64,000 nt of DNA from Hominilimicola fabiformis. GTDB taxonomy: Bacteria > Bacillota > Clostridia > UBA1381. The position numbers and the translations under genes were made by a program. Positions within the stretch are counted from its first letter, which is position 1. Each line of letters opens with the position of its first letter. The notes beneath the pieces were generated by a model, which did not search any database, was not told the origin of the DNA, and saw only the letters and a program-made list of their open reading frames with translations. Where the stretch lies: assembly GCF_020687385.1 (NCBI RefSeq), contig NZ_JAJEQM010000007.1, positions 103,426 to 167,425 of the forward strand, written 5' to 3'. Below, one piece after another: positions 40,313 through 48,909 of this stretch.

Positions 40313-40775
40313 TTATAATTATAACATAAATTATCATAGTCTTTATATGTCACCGTAACAGTTTGCGTTCCGACTTTCATATTATCAAAGCCCGATATTT
40401 TATATCCGCAGACTTCTTTTTCAGTGTTATCTTCATATAGCATCTTTACAGACAAACTGTTTTTATCAAATTCTTCACCGATTTTATAATTCGTCTTTTC
40501 TGTTGTCGTATATATTCTAAGTGCATTTTCAGCCACAATACATCAGTACCCATATTTATCGCTTTTGCTATCCACTCGTCATCATCACCGAATACCCAAT
40601 CAATGTTGTTCTTTTCGTCGGGGTTCTCCACAGGTGTTATCAAATTATATCCGTTTTTCTTTAATTCATACGCAAGGTCTGAACCGCTGTCACTGTATCC
40701 GCCCTCTTTCATAGTCTTTCTGATATTACCCACCTGTGGCGGCTCTTTTACTTGATATAAAATTGCTATATTCAT
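40313..40775 (-). pseudogene. Chimeric remnant: ATP-grasp-like N terminus joined to an Ig-like domain
   Basis: From an ATG at 40775 the frame encodes MNIAILYQVKEPPQVGN, then GGYSDSGSDLAYELKKNGYN and DWVFGDDDEWIAKAINMG, which match my memory of the N terminus of clostridial ATP-grasp (D-Ala-D-Ala-ligase-like) proteins. After DVLWL it leaves homology. In the next frame a bacterial Ig-like unit follows (KTNYKIGEEFDKNSLSVKML, then VGTQTVTVTYKDYDN) and runs without a stop into the MFS gene. Two unrelated gene ends therefore meet near 40536. It looks like a deletion scar. Confidence 0.6.
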
Positions 40776-40840
40776 AATATTCATCCCTTTATCGTTTGAT
40801 AATTTTATTATAATCTTCTTACAATACACTGTCAACACAA

Positions 40841-40871
40841 AAAAACTGCCGATTTTATGTCGGCAGTTTTT
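40841..40871 (-). terminator. Terminator of hcp
   Basis: AAAAACTGCCGA (40841-40852) pairs with TCGGCAGTTTTT (40860-40871); on the minus strand the T run follows the stem directly after the hcp stop. Confidence 0.85.
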
Positions 40872-40876
40872 CTGTT

Positions 40877-42472
40877 TTAACCTAATATATTTTTTAAATC
40901 TTCTTCAGGTGTTGTAATTTTTGCAATATTGTAGTTTTCTACCAAGTATCCCAATACATTCGGTGATATAAATGCTGGGAGTGTAGGACCAAGACGGATA
41001 TTTTTAATACCGAGATGAAGAAGTGTAAGCAGAATACATACAGCTTTCTGTTCGTACCATGAAAGTATCATTGAAAGCGGAAGTTCATTTACTTCACATT
41101 CAAATGCCTCCGCAAGTGCAATGGCTACTTTAATCGCACCGTATGCGTCATTACACTGTCCCATGTCCATAATTCTCGGCAAACCGCCTATTATTGTACC
41201 TAAATCAAGGTCGTTAAAACGATATTTACTGCAAGCAAGCGTTAATATAATGGTATCGTCAGGCGTTTGCTTTACGAAATCGGTATAATAGTTTCTTCCT
41301 ACACGTGCTCCGTCACAGCCACCTACCAAGAAGAAATGCTTTATAGCGCCGCTCTTAACTGCGTCAATAACTTTATCCGCAACGCTCAATATTGTTCCGT
41401 GTCCGAAACCTGTTGTCACGCTTGTTCCGCCGTTTATACCTGTAAATTGCTTATCCTCGTCATATCCGCCCAGCTCAAGAGCCTTTTCGATAATCGGTGT
41501 AAAGTCTTTATCGTCACCGATATGTGTGATTTCAGGATATGATACAACTTCTGTTGTAAACACTCTGTCCGAATAGCCGTCCTTTGGCGGCATTAAACAA
41601 TTTGTTGTAAACAATATCGGTGCAGGTACATTTGCAAATTCTTTTTGCTGATTTTGCCATGCCGTACCGAAGTTACCCTTTAAATGCTTATACTTCTTTA
41701 ATTCCGGATAACCGTGTGCCGGTAACATTTCTCCATGTGTATATATATTAATACCCTTATCCTTTGTCTGCTCCAAAAGCAATTTTAAATCAAGCAAATC
41801 ATGTCCCGAAATTATGATAAAAGGACCTTTTTCGACCTTTAAATCAATAGTAATCGGTGTCGGTGTTCCGTAAGTTCCCGTATTCGCTTTATCAAGCATT
41901 TCCATACACACAAGATTAACTTTTCCCAATTCCATAACTATCGGTAAAAGCTTATCCATTCCCCAATCTTCGCCAAGTGCAAACAATGCTTTCACAAAGA
42001 AATGGCTGACTTCATCATTTGTATAGCCAAGTACCATAGCGTGATAAGCATATGCCGCCATACCTCTTATACCGAAAAGTATAAGTGATTTCAAACTGCG
42101 AATATCTTCATTATCTGTCCAAATATGCGACAAATCATATTCGTTATTTGTTCCACACGGTGACGCACAAGCAAAACATTGCGGAACAAGTCTTTCTCTT
42201 TCTGTGCAAACTTTTTCAATCAATTCATTAAGTGTCTGCTCATTAAAGCTGACATTTGTAAGAGTTGTAAAAAGTCCTTCTATTATAAGTTTTAAAACGT
42301 TTCCTGTCGGTACAACATCACCTGTTGCACGAACAAGTCCGATAAGTTCACCTGTCAATTTATCCTGCAAAGCGGCAACATCTGCGTTTTTACCGCATAC
42401 GCCTACCTTACCTGTACAACCGGAACATCCTGCTGTCTGTTCACATTGAAAGCAAAACATTTTATTCTCCAT
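40877..42472 (-). CDS. hcp: Hybrid cluster protein (hydroxylamine reductase)
   Basis: A 531-residue iron-sulfur-oxygen protein that reduces hydroxylamine and nitric oxide in anaerobes, protecting against nitrosative stress. The N-terminal cluster cysteines are Cys7, Cys10, Cys16/19 and Cys26 (CFQCEQTAGCSGCTGKVGVC). Hybrid-cluster ligands are seen in GHDLL, CLMPP, GGCDGAR and LACSKYRF. The length is right for the class without the extra N-terminal insertion. The ATG at 42472 follows GAGGAGG. It faces a Crp/Fnr-type regulator gene across a 16-bp palindrome, the usual arrangement for an HcpR-like control. Confidence 0.96.
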   Translation of the reverse strand: MENKMFCFQCEQTAGCSGCTGKVGVCGKNADVAALQDKLTGELIGLVRATGDVVPTGNVLKLIIEGLFTTLTNVSFNEQTLNELIEKVCTERERLVPQCFACASPCGTNNEYDLSHIWTDNEDIRSLKSLILFGIRGMAAYAYHAMVLGYTNDEVSHFFVKALFALGEDWGMDKLLPIVMELGKVNLVCMEMLDKANTGTYGTPTPITIDLKVEKGPFIIISGHDLLDLKLLLEQTKDKGINIYTHGEMLPAHGYPELKKYKHLKGNFGTAWQNQQKEFANVPAPILFTTNCLMPPKDGYSDRVFTTEVVSYPEITHIGDDKDFTPIIEKALELGGYDEDKQFTGINGGTSVTTGFGHGTILSVADKVIDAVKSGAIKHFFLVGGCDGARVGRNYYTDFVKQTPDDTIILTLACSKYRFNDLDLGTIIGGLPRIMDMGQCNDAYGAIKVAIALAEAFECEVNELPLSMILSWYEQKAVCILLTLLHLGIKNIRLGPTLPAFISPNVLGYLVENYNIAKITTPEEDLKNILG

Positions 42473-42546
42473 ATATAAATCCTCCTCGCTAATACCTCAT
42501 GTATTGACTTTGTGAATTCAGTATAATATAATCTTATAAAAAAATA

Positions 42547-42562
42547 TGTTGTTGCAACAACA
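42547..42562. promoter_or_regulatory. 16-bp perfect palindrome, likely Crp/Fnr-family operator
   Basis: TGTTGTTGCAACAACA is a perfect palindrome in the 105-base divergent gap. On the hcp strand a -10 TATACT lies 29-30 bases from its centre, which puts the centre near -41.5, the classical position for class II activation by Crp/Fnr regulators. It is 15 bases before the regulator's own ATG, so autorepression is also possible. Confidence 0.7.
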
Positions 42563-42577
42563 AAATAAGAGGAATTT

Positions 42578-43243
42578 ATGAATTATTTATTTTTAACAAA
42601 AACAGCATTTTTTAACGGACTTTCCGAGAATGAAATTAAGACGATATTAAATTGTCTTGGTGCATATCAAAAAAGTTTTAAAAAATCTGAATTTATTTAT
42701 CACAGCGGTGATACTGTCAGTGATATGGGGCTTGTTTTGTCGGGCAGTGTAAATATTGTCGTCAACTATTATTGGGGCAGCAGTAATATATTTGGTCACA
42801 TAGGTCAAGGTGAAATTTTTGCCGAAACTTATGCGACCATTCCGAATAAAGAAATGCTATGTGATGTGGTTGCAGCAGAGAAAACGGAAGTTCTGTTTAT
42901 TAATGTAGAGAAAGTTCTTTCCGTATGTGAAAATCAATGTTCTTTCCATAACCGACTTTTACGAAATCTTCTAAAAAATTCGGCACAGAAAAATATATCC
43001 CTCGCCACAAGAATGATGCACACTGCGTCAAAGTTCATTCGTGACAGATTATTGTCGTATTTTTCAGAACAGGCGATTTTAAACGGCAGTAATACATTTA
43101 CTGTCCCATTTTCACGTCAACAGCTTGCCGATTACCTCGGAGTTGACCGCAGTGCAATGTCAAACGAGCTTTCAAAAATGAAACGAGACGGATTAATTGA
43201 CTACCAAAAAAATGATTTTATACTTATAAGTAATGATTTTTAA
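42578..43243 (+). CDS. Crp/Fnr-family transcriptional regulator (HcpR-like by context)
   Basis: A 221-residue regulator. The cyclic-nucleotide-binding-like beta roll covers about 15-120 (YHSGDTVSDMGLVLSGSVNI), a long dimerisation helix follows, and the helix-turn-helix is at about 170-195 (SRQQLADYLGVDRSAMSNEL). It lacks the N-terminal Cys set of FNR, so it does not carry an FNR-type cluster in that place; heme or another sensor cannot be excluded. Divergence from hcp implies that it responds to nitrosative or redox signals. Start supported by AGAGG. Confidence 0.85.
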   Translation: MNYLFLTKTAFFNGLSENEIKTILNCLGAYQKSFKKSEFIYHSGDTVSDMGLVLSGSVNIVVNYYWGSSNIFGHIGQGEIFAETYATIPNKEMLCDVVAAEKTEVLFINVEKVLSVCENQCSFHNRLLRNLLKNSAQKNISLATRMMHTASKFIRDRLLSYFSEQAILNGSNTFTVPFSRQQLADYLGVDRSAMSNELSKMKRDGLIDYQKNDFILISNDF

Positions 43244-43251
43244 TTTTTGTG

Positions 43252-43280
43252 TTGACACCTATGGTAAAATATTATAAAAT
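43252..43280 (+). promoter_or_regulatory. Promoter of prfA
   Basis: -35 TTGACA (43252-43257), 17-base spacer, -10 TAAAAT (43275-43280). It lies 33 bases before the prfA ATG, which has AAGGAG. Confidence 0.75.
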
Positions 43281-43313
43281 ATTAGATATGTAGTAAAATA
43301 AGGAGTTTTAATT

Positions 43314-44384
43314 ATGTTTGATAAATTAGAGGCGCTTGAAGAGCGCTTTCAGCTTGTATCAGAGAAGATAAGTGACCCTGATATTATCGCCGACCAAGAG
43401 TCATGGCGTAAATACTGTAAGGAACATTCGGACCTTACACCGATTATTGATAAGTACAGAGAATTGAAGTCAGCAAAGCAGACTGTTGCAGATGACAAGG
43501 AAATGCTTGACGCAGGACAAGACAAGGAATTTGAAGAAATGATACGTCTTGAAATGGCAGAGGCAGAAGAAACAATCGAAAGAGCAAGCGAAGAATTAAA
43601 AATTCTTCTTCTTCCGAAAGACCCTAACGACGAAAAGAACGTTATTATGGAAATCCGCGGCGGTACAGGCGGTGACGAAGCCGCACTTTTTGCCGCAGAC
43701 CTTATGAGAATGTATTCAATGTATGCCGAGTCAAAAAATTGGAAAATCGATATTCTAAGCTCCAACCCAACTGACATTGGCGGTTACAAAGAAGTCAGCT
43801 TTTCAATCGAAGGTCAAGGCGCATACAGCAGACTTAAATTTGAAAGCGGTGTACACCGTGTTCAGAGAGTTCCGGAAACAGAATCAAGCGGAAGAATTCA
43901 TACTTCTGCCGTTACGGTAGCTGTTTTACCGGAAGTTGAAGAAGTTGAAGTTGAAATTAATCAGAACGATCTTAGAATTGACGTATTCCGTGCAGGCGGA
44001 CCTGGCGGACAGTGTGTAAACACAACTGACTCCGCGGTAAGAATTACACATATTCCAACAGGAATTGTTGTTTCGTGTCAAGACGAAAAATCACAGCACA
44101 AGAATAAAGATAAAGCTATGAAAATTCTTCGTTCGAGAATTTATGATGTTATGGAAGAACAACGTCATAAAGAAATTGCAGACGAAAGAAAATCGCAAGT
44201 CGGCAGCGGTGACAGAAGTGAACGTATCAGAACATACAACTTCCCTCAAAGCCGAGTTACCGACCACAGAATTAATCTTACATTATATAAACTTGAACAA
44301 ATACTTGACGGTAATCTTGATGAAATTATTGATGCACTTGTTACGGCTGACCAAGCCGCAAAACTTGCAGGTCAGAATGATTAA
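43314..44384 (+). CDS. prfA: Peptide chain release factor 1
   Basis: Terminates translation at UAA and UAG, 356 residues. The GGQ peptidyl-hydrolysis motif is in [14 protein letters not shown] near 228. The RF1 region around the codon-recognition loop reads [15 protein letters not shown] near 185, the RF1 rather than RF2 pattern. The N-terminal helical domain and C-terminal [16 protein letters not shown] are standard. The gene lies 12 bases before an SDR gene that is probably cotranscribed. Confidence 0.97.
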   Translation: MFDKLEALEERFQLVSEKISDPDIIADQESWRKYCKEHSDLTPIIDKYRELKSAKQTVADDKEMLDAGQDKEFEEMIRLEMAEAEETIERASEELKILLLPKDPNDEKNVIMEIRGGTGGDEAALFAADLMRMYSMYAESKNWKIDILSSNPTDIGGYKEVSFSIEGQGAYSRLKFESGVHRVQRVPETESSGRIHTSAVTVAVLPEVEEVEVEINQNDLRIDVFRAGGPGGQCVNTTDSAVRITHIPTGIVVSCQDEKSQHKNKDKAMKILRSRIYDVMEEQRHKEIADERKSQVGSGDRSERIRTYNFPQSRVTDHRINLTLYKLEQILDGNLDEIIDALVTADQAAKLAGQND

Positions 44385-44396
44385 GGAGATATAAAA

Positions 44397-45242
44397 ATGG
44401 ATTTACACGAAAATTTAAAAGGTAAAACAGTTGTTATAACAGGCGGCAGCGGTATTTTATGCCGTGAATTTGCTTACGCATATGCTAAACAAGGTATGAA
44501 TGTCGCCGTTTTGGGACGTACACTTTCAAAACTTGAAGAAGTTCGTGATAAGATAAACGAACTTGGCGGTAACGGTCTTGCTGTTGTATGCGACGTTGTT
44601 GATAAGGACAGCGTTATCAACGCAAAGAAAGTTGTAAATGATACTTTCGGAAAAGTTGATATACTTGTAAACGGTGCAGGCGGTAATCACCCAAAAGGTA
44701 CTACAACAAAAGAATATTTTGAAAAAGGCGATATTGAAAATCCTGATGTTGTTTCATTTTTTGACTTGTCAAAGGAAAACTTCAATTATGTATTTGACCT
44801 AAATATTGTAGGTACTCTTATTCCTACACAAGTATTTATAGTTGATATGCTTGATAATCCTGGTGCTAACGTGCTTAATATCGCGTCAATGAGTTCGTAC
44901 CACGCAATTACAAAAGTAAGTGCATATTGTGCCGCAAAAGCCGCTATTTCCAACTTTACAGAATGGCTTGCAGTACATTTTGCAAAAAGCGGTATCAGAG
45001 TAAATGCTCTTGCACCGGGCTGGTTTGAAACAGTGCAGAATAAAACACTTTTGAGAAATCCGGACGGCTCACTTTCGGAACGTTCAAAGAAAGTTCTTGC
45101 TCATACTCCTATGGGACGTTTCGGTGTTCCGGAGGATTTGACAGGTACATTGTTATGGCTTACCGACAGTGCTCAATCAGGTTTTGTTACAGGTGCTACA
45201 ATCCCTGTTGACGGCGGTTTCCAAGCATATTTCGGAGTTTAA
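44397..45242 (+). CDS. uxuB: SDR-family D-mannonate oxidoreductase-like protein
   Basis: A 281-residue short-chain dehydrogenase. The Rossmann motif is TGGSGILCREFA near 15-26, NGAGGNHP near 100 is the family-specific NNAG equivalent, the catalytic Ser lies in IASMSSY, and YCAAKAA near 185 gives the Tyr and Lys. The ANHP-like insert followed by an acidic loop and the C-terminal DGGFQAYFGV match YjmF/UxuB-type fructuronate (mannonate) reductases, which act in hexuronate breakdown. That fits a pectin-using organism. Other SDR specificities remain possible. GGAGAT precedes the ATG and a terminator follows. Confidence 0.75.
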   Translation: MDLHENLKGKTVVITGGSGILCREFAYAYAKQGMNVAVLGRTLSKLEEVRDKINELGGNGLAVVCDVVDKDSVINAKKVVNDTFGKVDILVNGAGGNHPKGTTTKEYFEKGDIENPDVVSFFDLSKENFNYVFDLNIVGTLIPTQVFIVDMLDNPGANVLNIASMSSYHAITKVSAYCAAKAAISNFTEWLAVHFAKSGIRVNALAPGWFETVQNKTLLRNPDGSLSERSKKVLAHTPMGRFGVPEDLTGTLLWLTDSAQSGFVTGATIPVDGGFQAYFGV

Positions 45243-45250
45243 TAAAAAAG

Positions 45251-45283
45251 AAAAGCTTAAAACCTTTCGGTTTTAAGCTTTTT
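45251..45283 (+). terminator. Terminator of the SDR gene
   Basis: AAAAGCTTAAAACC (45251-45264), TTTC loop, and GGTTTTAAGCTTTT (45269 onward) with a T run: a 14-bp perfect stem. It ends a few bases before the 3' end of the convergent tRNA gene. Confidence 0.9.
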
Positions 45284-45288
45284 ATTAT

Positions 45289-45378
45289 TGGAGGAAGGGA
45301 TGGGATTCGAACCCACGAACGGCGTAAGCCGTTACAGCATTTCCAATGCTGCGTCTTCAACCACTCGGCCACCCCTCC
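45289..45378 (-). tRNA. tRNA-Ser (anticodon GGA)
   Basis: A 90-base tRNA with a long variable arm typical of serine (AACGGC-TTAC-GCCGTT). The anticodon stem CAGCA/TGCTG carries the loop TTGGAAA, giving GGA. Acceptor stem GGAGGGG pairs with CCCTTCC, T arm GTGGG-TTCGAAT-CCCAT, and the 3' CCA is encoded at 45289-45291. Two oddities: the discriminator base reads U73 instead of the usual G73, and the D stem GCC/GAC contains one C-A mismatch. Confidence 0.93.
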
Positions 45379-45445
45379 ATACTTGCAGTATTCTATCATA
45401 AATTTCGATAATTGTCAATATTAAATAAAAGCAAGTAGTAAATAT

Positions 45446-46225
45446 TTACCCAAGTGCCACATCAAGGATCATCATAAGTGTAAAACCTACTGCAAACATT
45501 ACAGTACCGATATTTGAGTGGTCACCATGTGACATTTCGGGAATTAATTCTTCTATTACAACGTACATCATCGCCCCTGCGGCAAAGCTAAGGAAATACG
45601 GCAACACAGGTATTATAAATCCTGACGCAACGACAGTAAGCACTGCGCCTATAGGTTCAACCACACCTGAAAGCACACCGTATAAAAACGCTTTTCCTTT
45701 ACTCATTCCCTCCGCTTTAAGCGGCATTGATATAATTGCTCCCTCCGGGAAATTCTGAATTGCAATACCGATTGCCAAAGCCAACGCACCCATAGCCGAT
45801 ATTTGCATATTTCCTGCAAGATAACCTGCATATACAACGCCCACAGCCATTCCCTCTGGAATATTGTGAAGTGTAACAGCAAATACAATCATTGTTGTCT
45901 TTTTCAATTTACTTTTCGGACCTTCAGCTTTATCGGTATCCATATGCAAATGCGGTATTATATGGTCCATTGCCAGCAAAAACAATATACCTATCCAAAA
46001 TCCCACAACCGCCGGTACAAATGCAAACTTCCCCATTTCCGCTGCATAATCCATTGACGGTATAAGCAAGCTCCACACAGACGCGGAAACCATAATCCCT
46101 GCCGCAAATCCTGTTAAGGCACGCTGTACCATCTTATTCATCATTTTCTTCATAAACAGTACGCAAGACGCACCAAGTGTTGTACCGATAAACGGTATCA
46201 ATATTCCTCTTATAACTTCGCCCAT
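45446..46225 (-). CDS. ZIP-family metal transporter
   Basis: A 259-residue membrane protein with about eight helices of the ZIP (ZupT-like) family, importing Zn, Fe or Mn. The metal-site motifs are HNIPEGMAVG in TM4 and NFPEGAIISMPL in TM5. The loop between TM3 and TM4 is His-containing (HIIPHLHMDTD). I start at the ATG at 46225, with GGAGG directly upstream; the frame is open further but without support. The promoter carries a DtxR-like inverted repeat over the start site, which points to metal-dependent repression and therefore uptake. Confidence 0.88.
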   Translation of the reverse strand: MGEVIRGILIPFIGTTLGASCVLFMKKMMNKMVQRALTGFAAGIMVSASVWSLLIPSMDYAAEMGKFAFVPAVVGFWIGILFLLAMDHIIPHLHMDTDKAEGPKSKLKKTTMIVFAVTLHNIPEGMAVGVVYAGYLAGNMQISAMGALALAIGIAIQNFPEGAIISMPLKAEGMSKGKAFLYGVLSGVVEPIGAVLTVVASGFIIPVLPYFLSFAAGAMMYVVIEELIPEMSHGDHSNIGTVMFAVGFTLMMILDVALG

Positions 46226-46250
46226 ATATTCCTCCATAATAAAATTACAT

Positions 46251-46306
46251 AGGTTAGTTTTAGCTAACCTTATTATCAGTTTATCATAATTCACACTATC
46301 TGTCAA
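46251..46306 (-). promoter_or_regulatory. ZIP gene promoter with a DtxR/MntR-like box
   Basis: Minus strand: -35 TTGACA (46301-46306), 17-base spacer, -10 TAAACT (46278-46283). The inverted repeat AGGTTAG-N6-CTAACCT (46251-46270) follows at the transcription start. It resembles DtxR-family boxes (TTAGGTTAG-CTAACCTAA type). Confidence 0.7.
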
Positions 46307-46442
46307 TACAAAAAGAACAGTTCATAACGAACTGTTCTCTCTGCAAATAAGGGGGTTATTTACCGACTGACTATCGGTTTTAATGTATTTTGTGAGGTCA
46401 TTAAATATTATCGCCCTTATTTTCTAATTTATACACATTTTA

Positions 46443-46757
46443 TCAATCCAAATGGAATACAAGGTGTAAATCTTCTGAAACAGGACTGTTATCAGGATTT
46501 GTTTCCATAATGTCAGCCATAAAGTCCCACCATTTTCTATTGATGGCGGTATCGGCACCCTTTGCCCAAAGTTCTTCATCTTCGATTTCGATATAACCGT
46601 AAAGAACCATTGTTTCTTTGTCAAGGAATATTGAATAATTCTTACCGCCGTGTTCGTGAATCATATCCTTCATTTCCGGCCATAACTCATTATGTCTTTT
46701 TTCGTACTCCTCAGCCATACCGTCGTAAAGTTTCATTTTAAAACCCTTGTGTATCAT
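46443..46757 (-). CDS. rhaM: L-rhamnose mutarotase
   Basis: A 104-residue enzyme that interconverts alpha- and beta-L-rhamnose so that rhamnose isomerase is supplied. Family features are FKMKLYDGMAEEYEKRHNELWPEM (the conserved Lys, Tyr and His region), YSIFLD and WWDFMADIM near the end. It starts 18 bases after the scfB stop with AAGGAG, probably as part of the scfA-scfB transcript. Rhamnose is the product of rhamnogalacturonan degradation, which links it to the PL11 lyase. Confidence 0.9.
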   Translation of the reverse strand: MIHKGFKMKLYDGMAEEYEKRHNELWPEMKDMIHEHGGKNYSIFLDKETMVLYGYIEIEDEELWAKGADTAINRKWWDFMADIMETNPDNSPVSEDLHLVFHLD

Positions 46758-46775
46758 TTCTTTTTCCTCCTTAAA

Positions 46776-48146
46776 TTAACTTAATTTTTTATGTGCCTCG
46801 ATTGCTATTGAACATTCAAGACGCTTTTTTTCAAATTCACAAGCAAGCTCATAAGGCTTGTTTATATCACCGTTAAAGTTATACGCATTCGCACTGCAAC
46901 CACCGCTACAATAGAATTTTGCAAAACAATTCTTACATTTTTCTTTAGTATACACATTTGAGCGTTCAAACATCTTCTCGATATTTTCATCAATTTTATT
47001 TTCATTGACATTACCCATAAGAAAATCCTTGTTACCGACAAATTGGTGACACGGATAAATGTCTCCGTTCGGTGCAACCGCAAGATATTCGTGTCCTGCA
47101 CCACAACCTGAAAGACGCTTTATCGCACACGGACCTTGGTCAAGGTCAACCATAAAGTGGAAGAAGTTAAAACCTCTGCCCTCGTCATATCTCTTTACAT
47201 ATTCTTCAGTAAGCTTATCATATTCGGCACAAACCTTTTCGATATGCTCACTTGTAAGTGCGTAGTCCTCTGTTTCAGGTGCAACAACCGGTTCAACGCT
47301 TGTCTGCTTAAAGCCTAAATCCGCAAGGTGAATTACGTCCTTTGCAAAATCCACGTTATACGCCGTAAACGTACCGCGAACGTAGTAATTATTTTGATTT
47401 CTGCTTTCAGCCAAGTCTTGGAACTTAGGAACAATTGTATCGTAAGAACCGCTGCCGTCTACACGATAACGCATTCTGTCGTTAGTTTCCTTTGTACCGT
47501 CAATACTCAAAACAACGTTTGACATATTTTCATTAATATATTGTTTAATATCGTCATTTAACAATACACCGTTTGTTGTTACAGTAAATCTGAAATTCTT
47601 ACCGTGCTTTTTCGCCTCTTCTTTTGCATATTCTGTAATTTCCTTAACAACGCCGAAATTCATAAGCGGTTCACCGCCGAAGTAGTCGATTTCTATATTT
47701 TTTCTGTTACCGCTGTTATTGATAACAAAATCAATAGCTTTCTTACCTACTTCCGCACTCATAAGACTTCTGCCACCGTGAAATTCACCTGTATCGGCAA
47801 AACAATACTTACATCTCAAATTACAGTCATGTGCAACGTGAATACAAAGAGCCTTTACAACAGATTGCTTATTCCAATTCTTCGCGATTTCATCATAGCA
47901 ATCATCTGTAAACAACTGACCTGCATTTACAAGTGCACATATTTCAGCATAGCTTTCTTCCAATTCTTCTTCACTATACTTATCTTTTAAACCTTCTTTA
48001 ATATAATCGGGACATTTTGCCTCTGCCATAAACGGCTCAAGAGTATAATCAAGCATATCGTACATTACATCATCAACAACGTGTACCGCACCTGAATATA
48101 CATCCATTACAATATTAAGTCCCAACTGTTTATACTTATGTATCAC
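46776..48146 (-). CDS. scfB: SCIFF peptide radical SAM/SPASM maturase
   Basis: A 456-residue radical SAM enzyme that installs thioether cross-links in the SCIFF ranthipeptide encoded just upstream. The radical SAM cluster is CNLRCKYC (Cys108, Cys112, Cys115). GGEPL and SIDGT are typical core motifs. The SPASM domain near the C terminus includes GCGAGHEYLAVAPNGDIYPC and CKNCFAKFYCSGGC. The N-terminal about 95 residues form a RiPP-recognition-type region. The gene pair is nearly universal in Clostridia, and its physiological role is still unclear. Confidence 0.95.
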   Translation of the reverse strand: MIHKYKQLGLNIVMDVYSGAVHVVDDVMYDMLDYTLEPFMAEAKCPDYIKEGLKDKYSEEELEESYAEICALVNAGQLFTDDCYDEIAKNWNKQSVVKALCIHVAHDCNLRCKYCFADTGEFHGGRSLMSAEVGKKAIDFVINNSGNRKNIEIDYFGGEPLMNFGVVKEITEYAKEEAKKHGKNFRFTVTTNGVLLNDDIKQYINENMSNVVLSIDGTKETNDRMRYRVDGSGSYDTIVPKFQDLAESRNQNNYYVRGTFTAYNVDFAKDVIHLADLGFKQTSVEPVVAPETEDYALTSEHIEKVCAEYDKLTEEYVKRYDEGRGFNFFHFMVDLDQGPCAIKRLSGCGAGHEYLAVAPNGDIYPCHQFVGNKDFLMGNVNENKIDENIEKMFERSNVYTKEKCKNCFAKFYCSGGCSANAYNFNGDINKPYELACEFEKKRLECSIAIEAHKKLS

Positions 48147-48171
48147 TTCAAAAACTCCCTATATAAAATCA

Positions 48172-48201
48172 GAAAATCATCGACCTTAAAAAGCCGATGA
48201 T
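48172..48201 (-). terminator. Partial terminator between scfA and scfB
   Basis: ATCATCG (48177-48183) pairs with CGATGAT (48195-48201); on the minus strand T-rich sequence follows. It probably lets part of the transcription stop after the peptide gene, giving more peptide than maturase mRNA. Confidence 0.5.
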
Positions 48202-48233
48202 TCATCTTTAATGTTCATTTATTCGGCAAAACA

Positions 48234-48377
48234 TTAGTTTGCTTGTTCACATTTTTGATTTGCAACTGTGCAAGATGTCTTACAAGCTGATTGACATGAT
48301 GTTTGACATTCTCCGCAACCACCGTGCTTTGCTGAATCCTTTAAATTAGCCTTGTTTAAAGTCTGTACGTGTTTCAT
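48234..48377 (-). CDS. scfA: SCIFF ranthipeptide precursor
   Basis: A 47-residue precursor peptide, the Six-Cys-in-Forty-Five type. The leader MKHVQTLNKANLKDSAKHGG is followed by six cysteines at 21, 24, 28, 32, 36 and 43, with Thr/Ser between them as cross-link acceptors. Start ATG at 48377 behind AAGGAGG. An extended -10 TGtTATAAT (hexamer 48413-48418) lies about 40 bases upstream. It lies directly before scfB in the same orientation. Confidence 0.95.
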   Translation of the reverse strand: MKHVQTLNKANLKDSAKHGGCGECQTSCQSACKTSCTVANQKCEQAN

Positions 48378-48491
48378 ATTAAAACCTCCTTATATTAATT
48401 CACTATGAATATATTATAACATACTTTCAAGTGATTGAAAAGGCTTTTTTACAAATATTTTGTATTTTTTCTCACAAAGCTTATTTTTCGG

Positions 48492-48848
48492 CTATTTTCC
48501 TATGATGCACCCCAATATTCCCGATGCAAATGTACCGCCTATTACAGCAAGAAAATGCGTGTTAAACATTATTCCATTGTTTACAATCAACGATATTCCG
48601 ATAAGTACGATCAAATACAGCGCACATACAAGCATTGCGTGAACAAATGCTCTGCTGTTTGCCGCTTTTGATACCGCAATCGTTCCGAGTATCACGCCGA
48701 TAATAACCGAGGCATACACTCCGGTTGTGATAATAGTTTCGTCTATGCCTGTAAAATACGAAAGCAGTGCCAATATCAGAATTATAACAAAAGTAACAAG
48801 AATTGCAAATATCGTCCCTTTTATCACACCCTTAAAATTAATACCCAT
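48492..48848 (-). CDS. TIGR04086-family membrane protein
   Basis: A 118-residue protein with four predicted transmembrane helices (about 9-30, 40-62, 66-88, 94-116) and almost no soluble part. It matches my memory of the TIGR04086 family, small clostridial membrane proteins that are often encoded between yajC and the SCIFF genes, as here. Function unknown. Start supported by GGAGG. Confidence 0.75.
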   Translation of the reverse strand: MGINFKGVIKGTIFAILVTFVIILILALLSYFTGIDETIITTGVYASVIIGVILGTIAVSKAANSRAFVHAMLVCALYLIVLIGISLIVNNGIMFNTHFLAVIGGTFASGILGCIIGK

Positions 48849-48909
48849 AAAAAAACCTCCCTATATATTTACTATAAATATATTAGAGAGGTTTAAATTT
48901 TATAACCAA

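Noticed and set aside
40313..40536. MFS transporter with an N-terminal Ig-like domain
   Set aside because: The permease has its own ATG with AGAGGTG, and the Ig-like piece has no signal peptide and follows an unrelated gene fragment.
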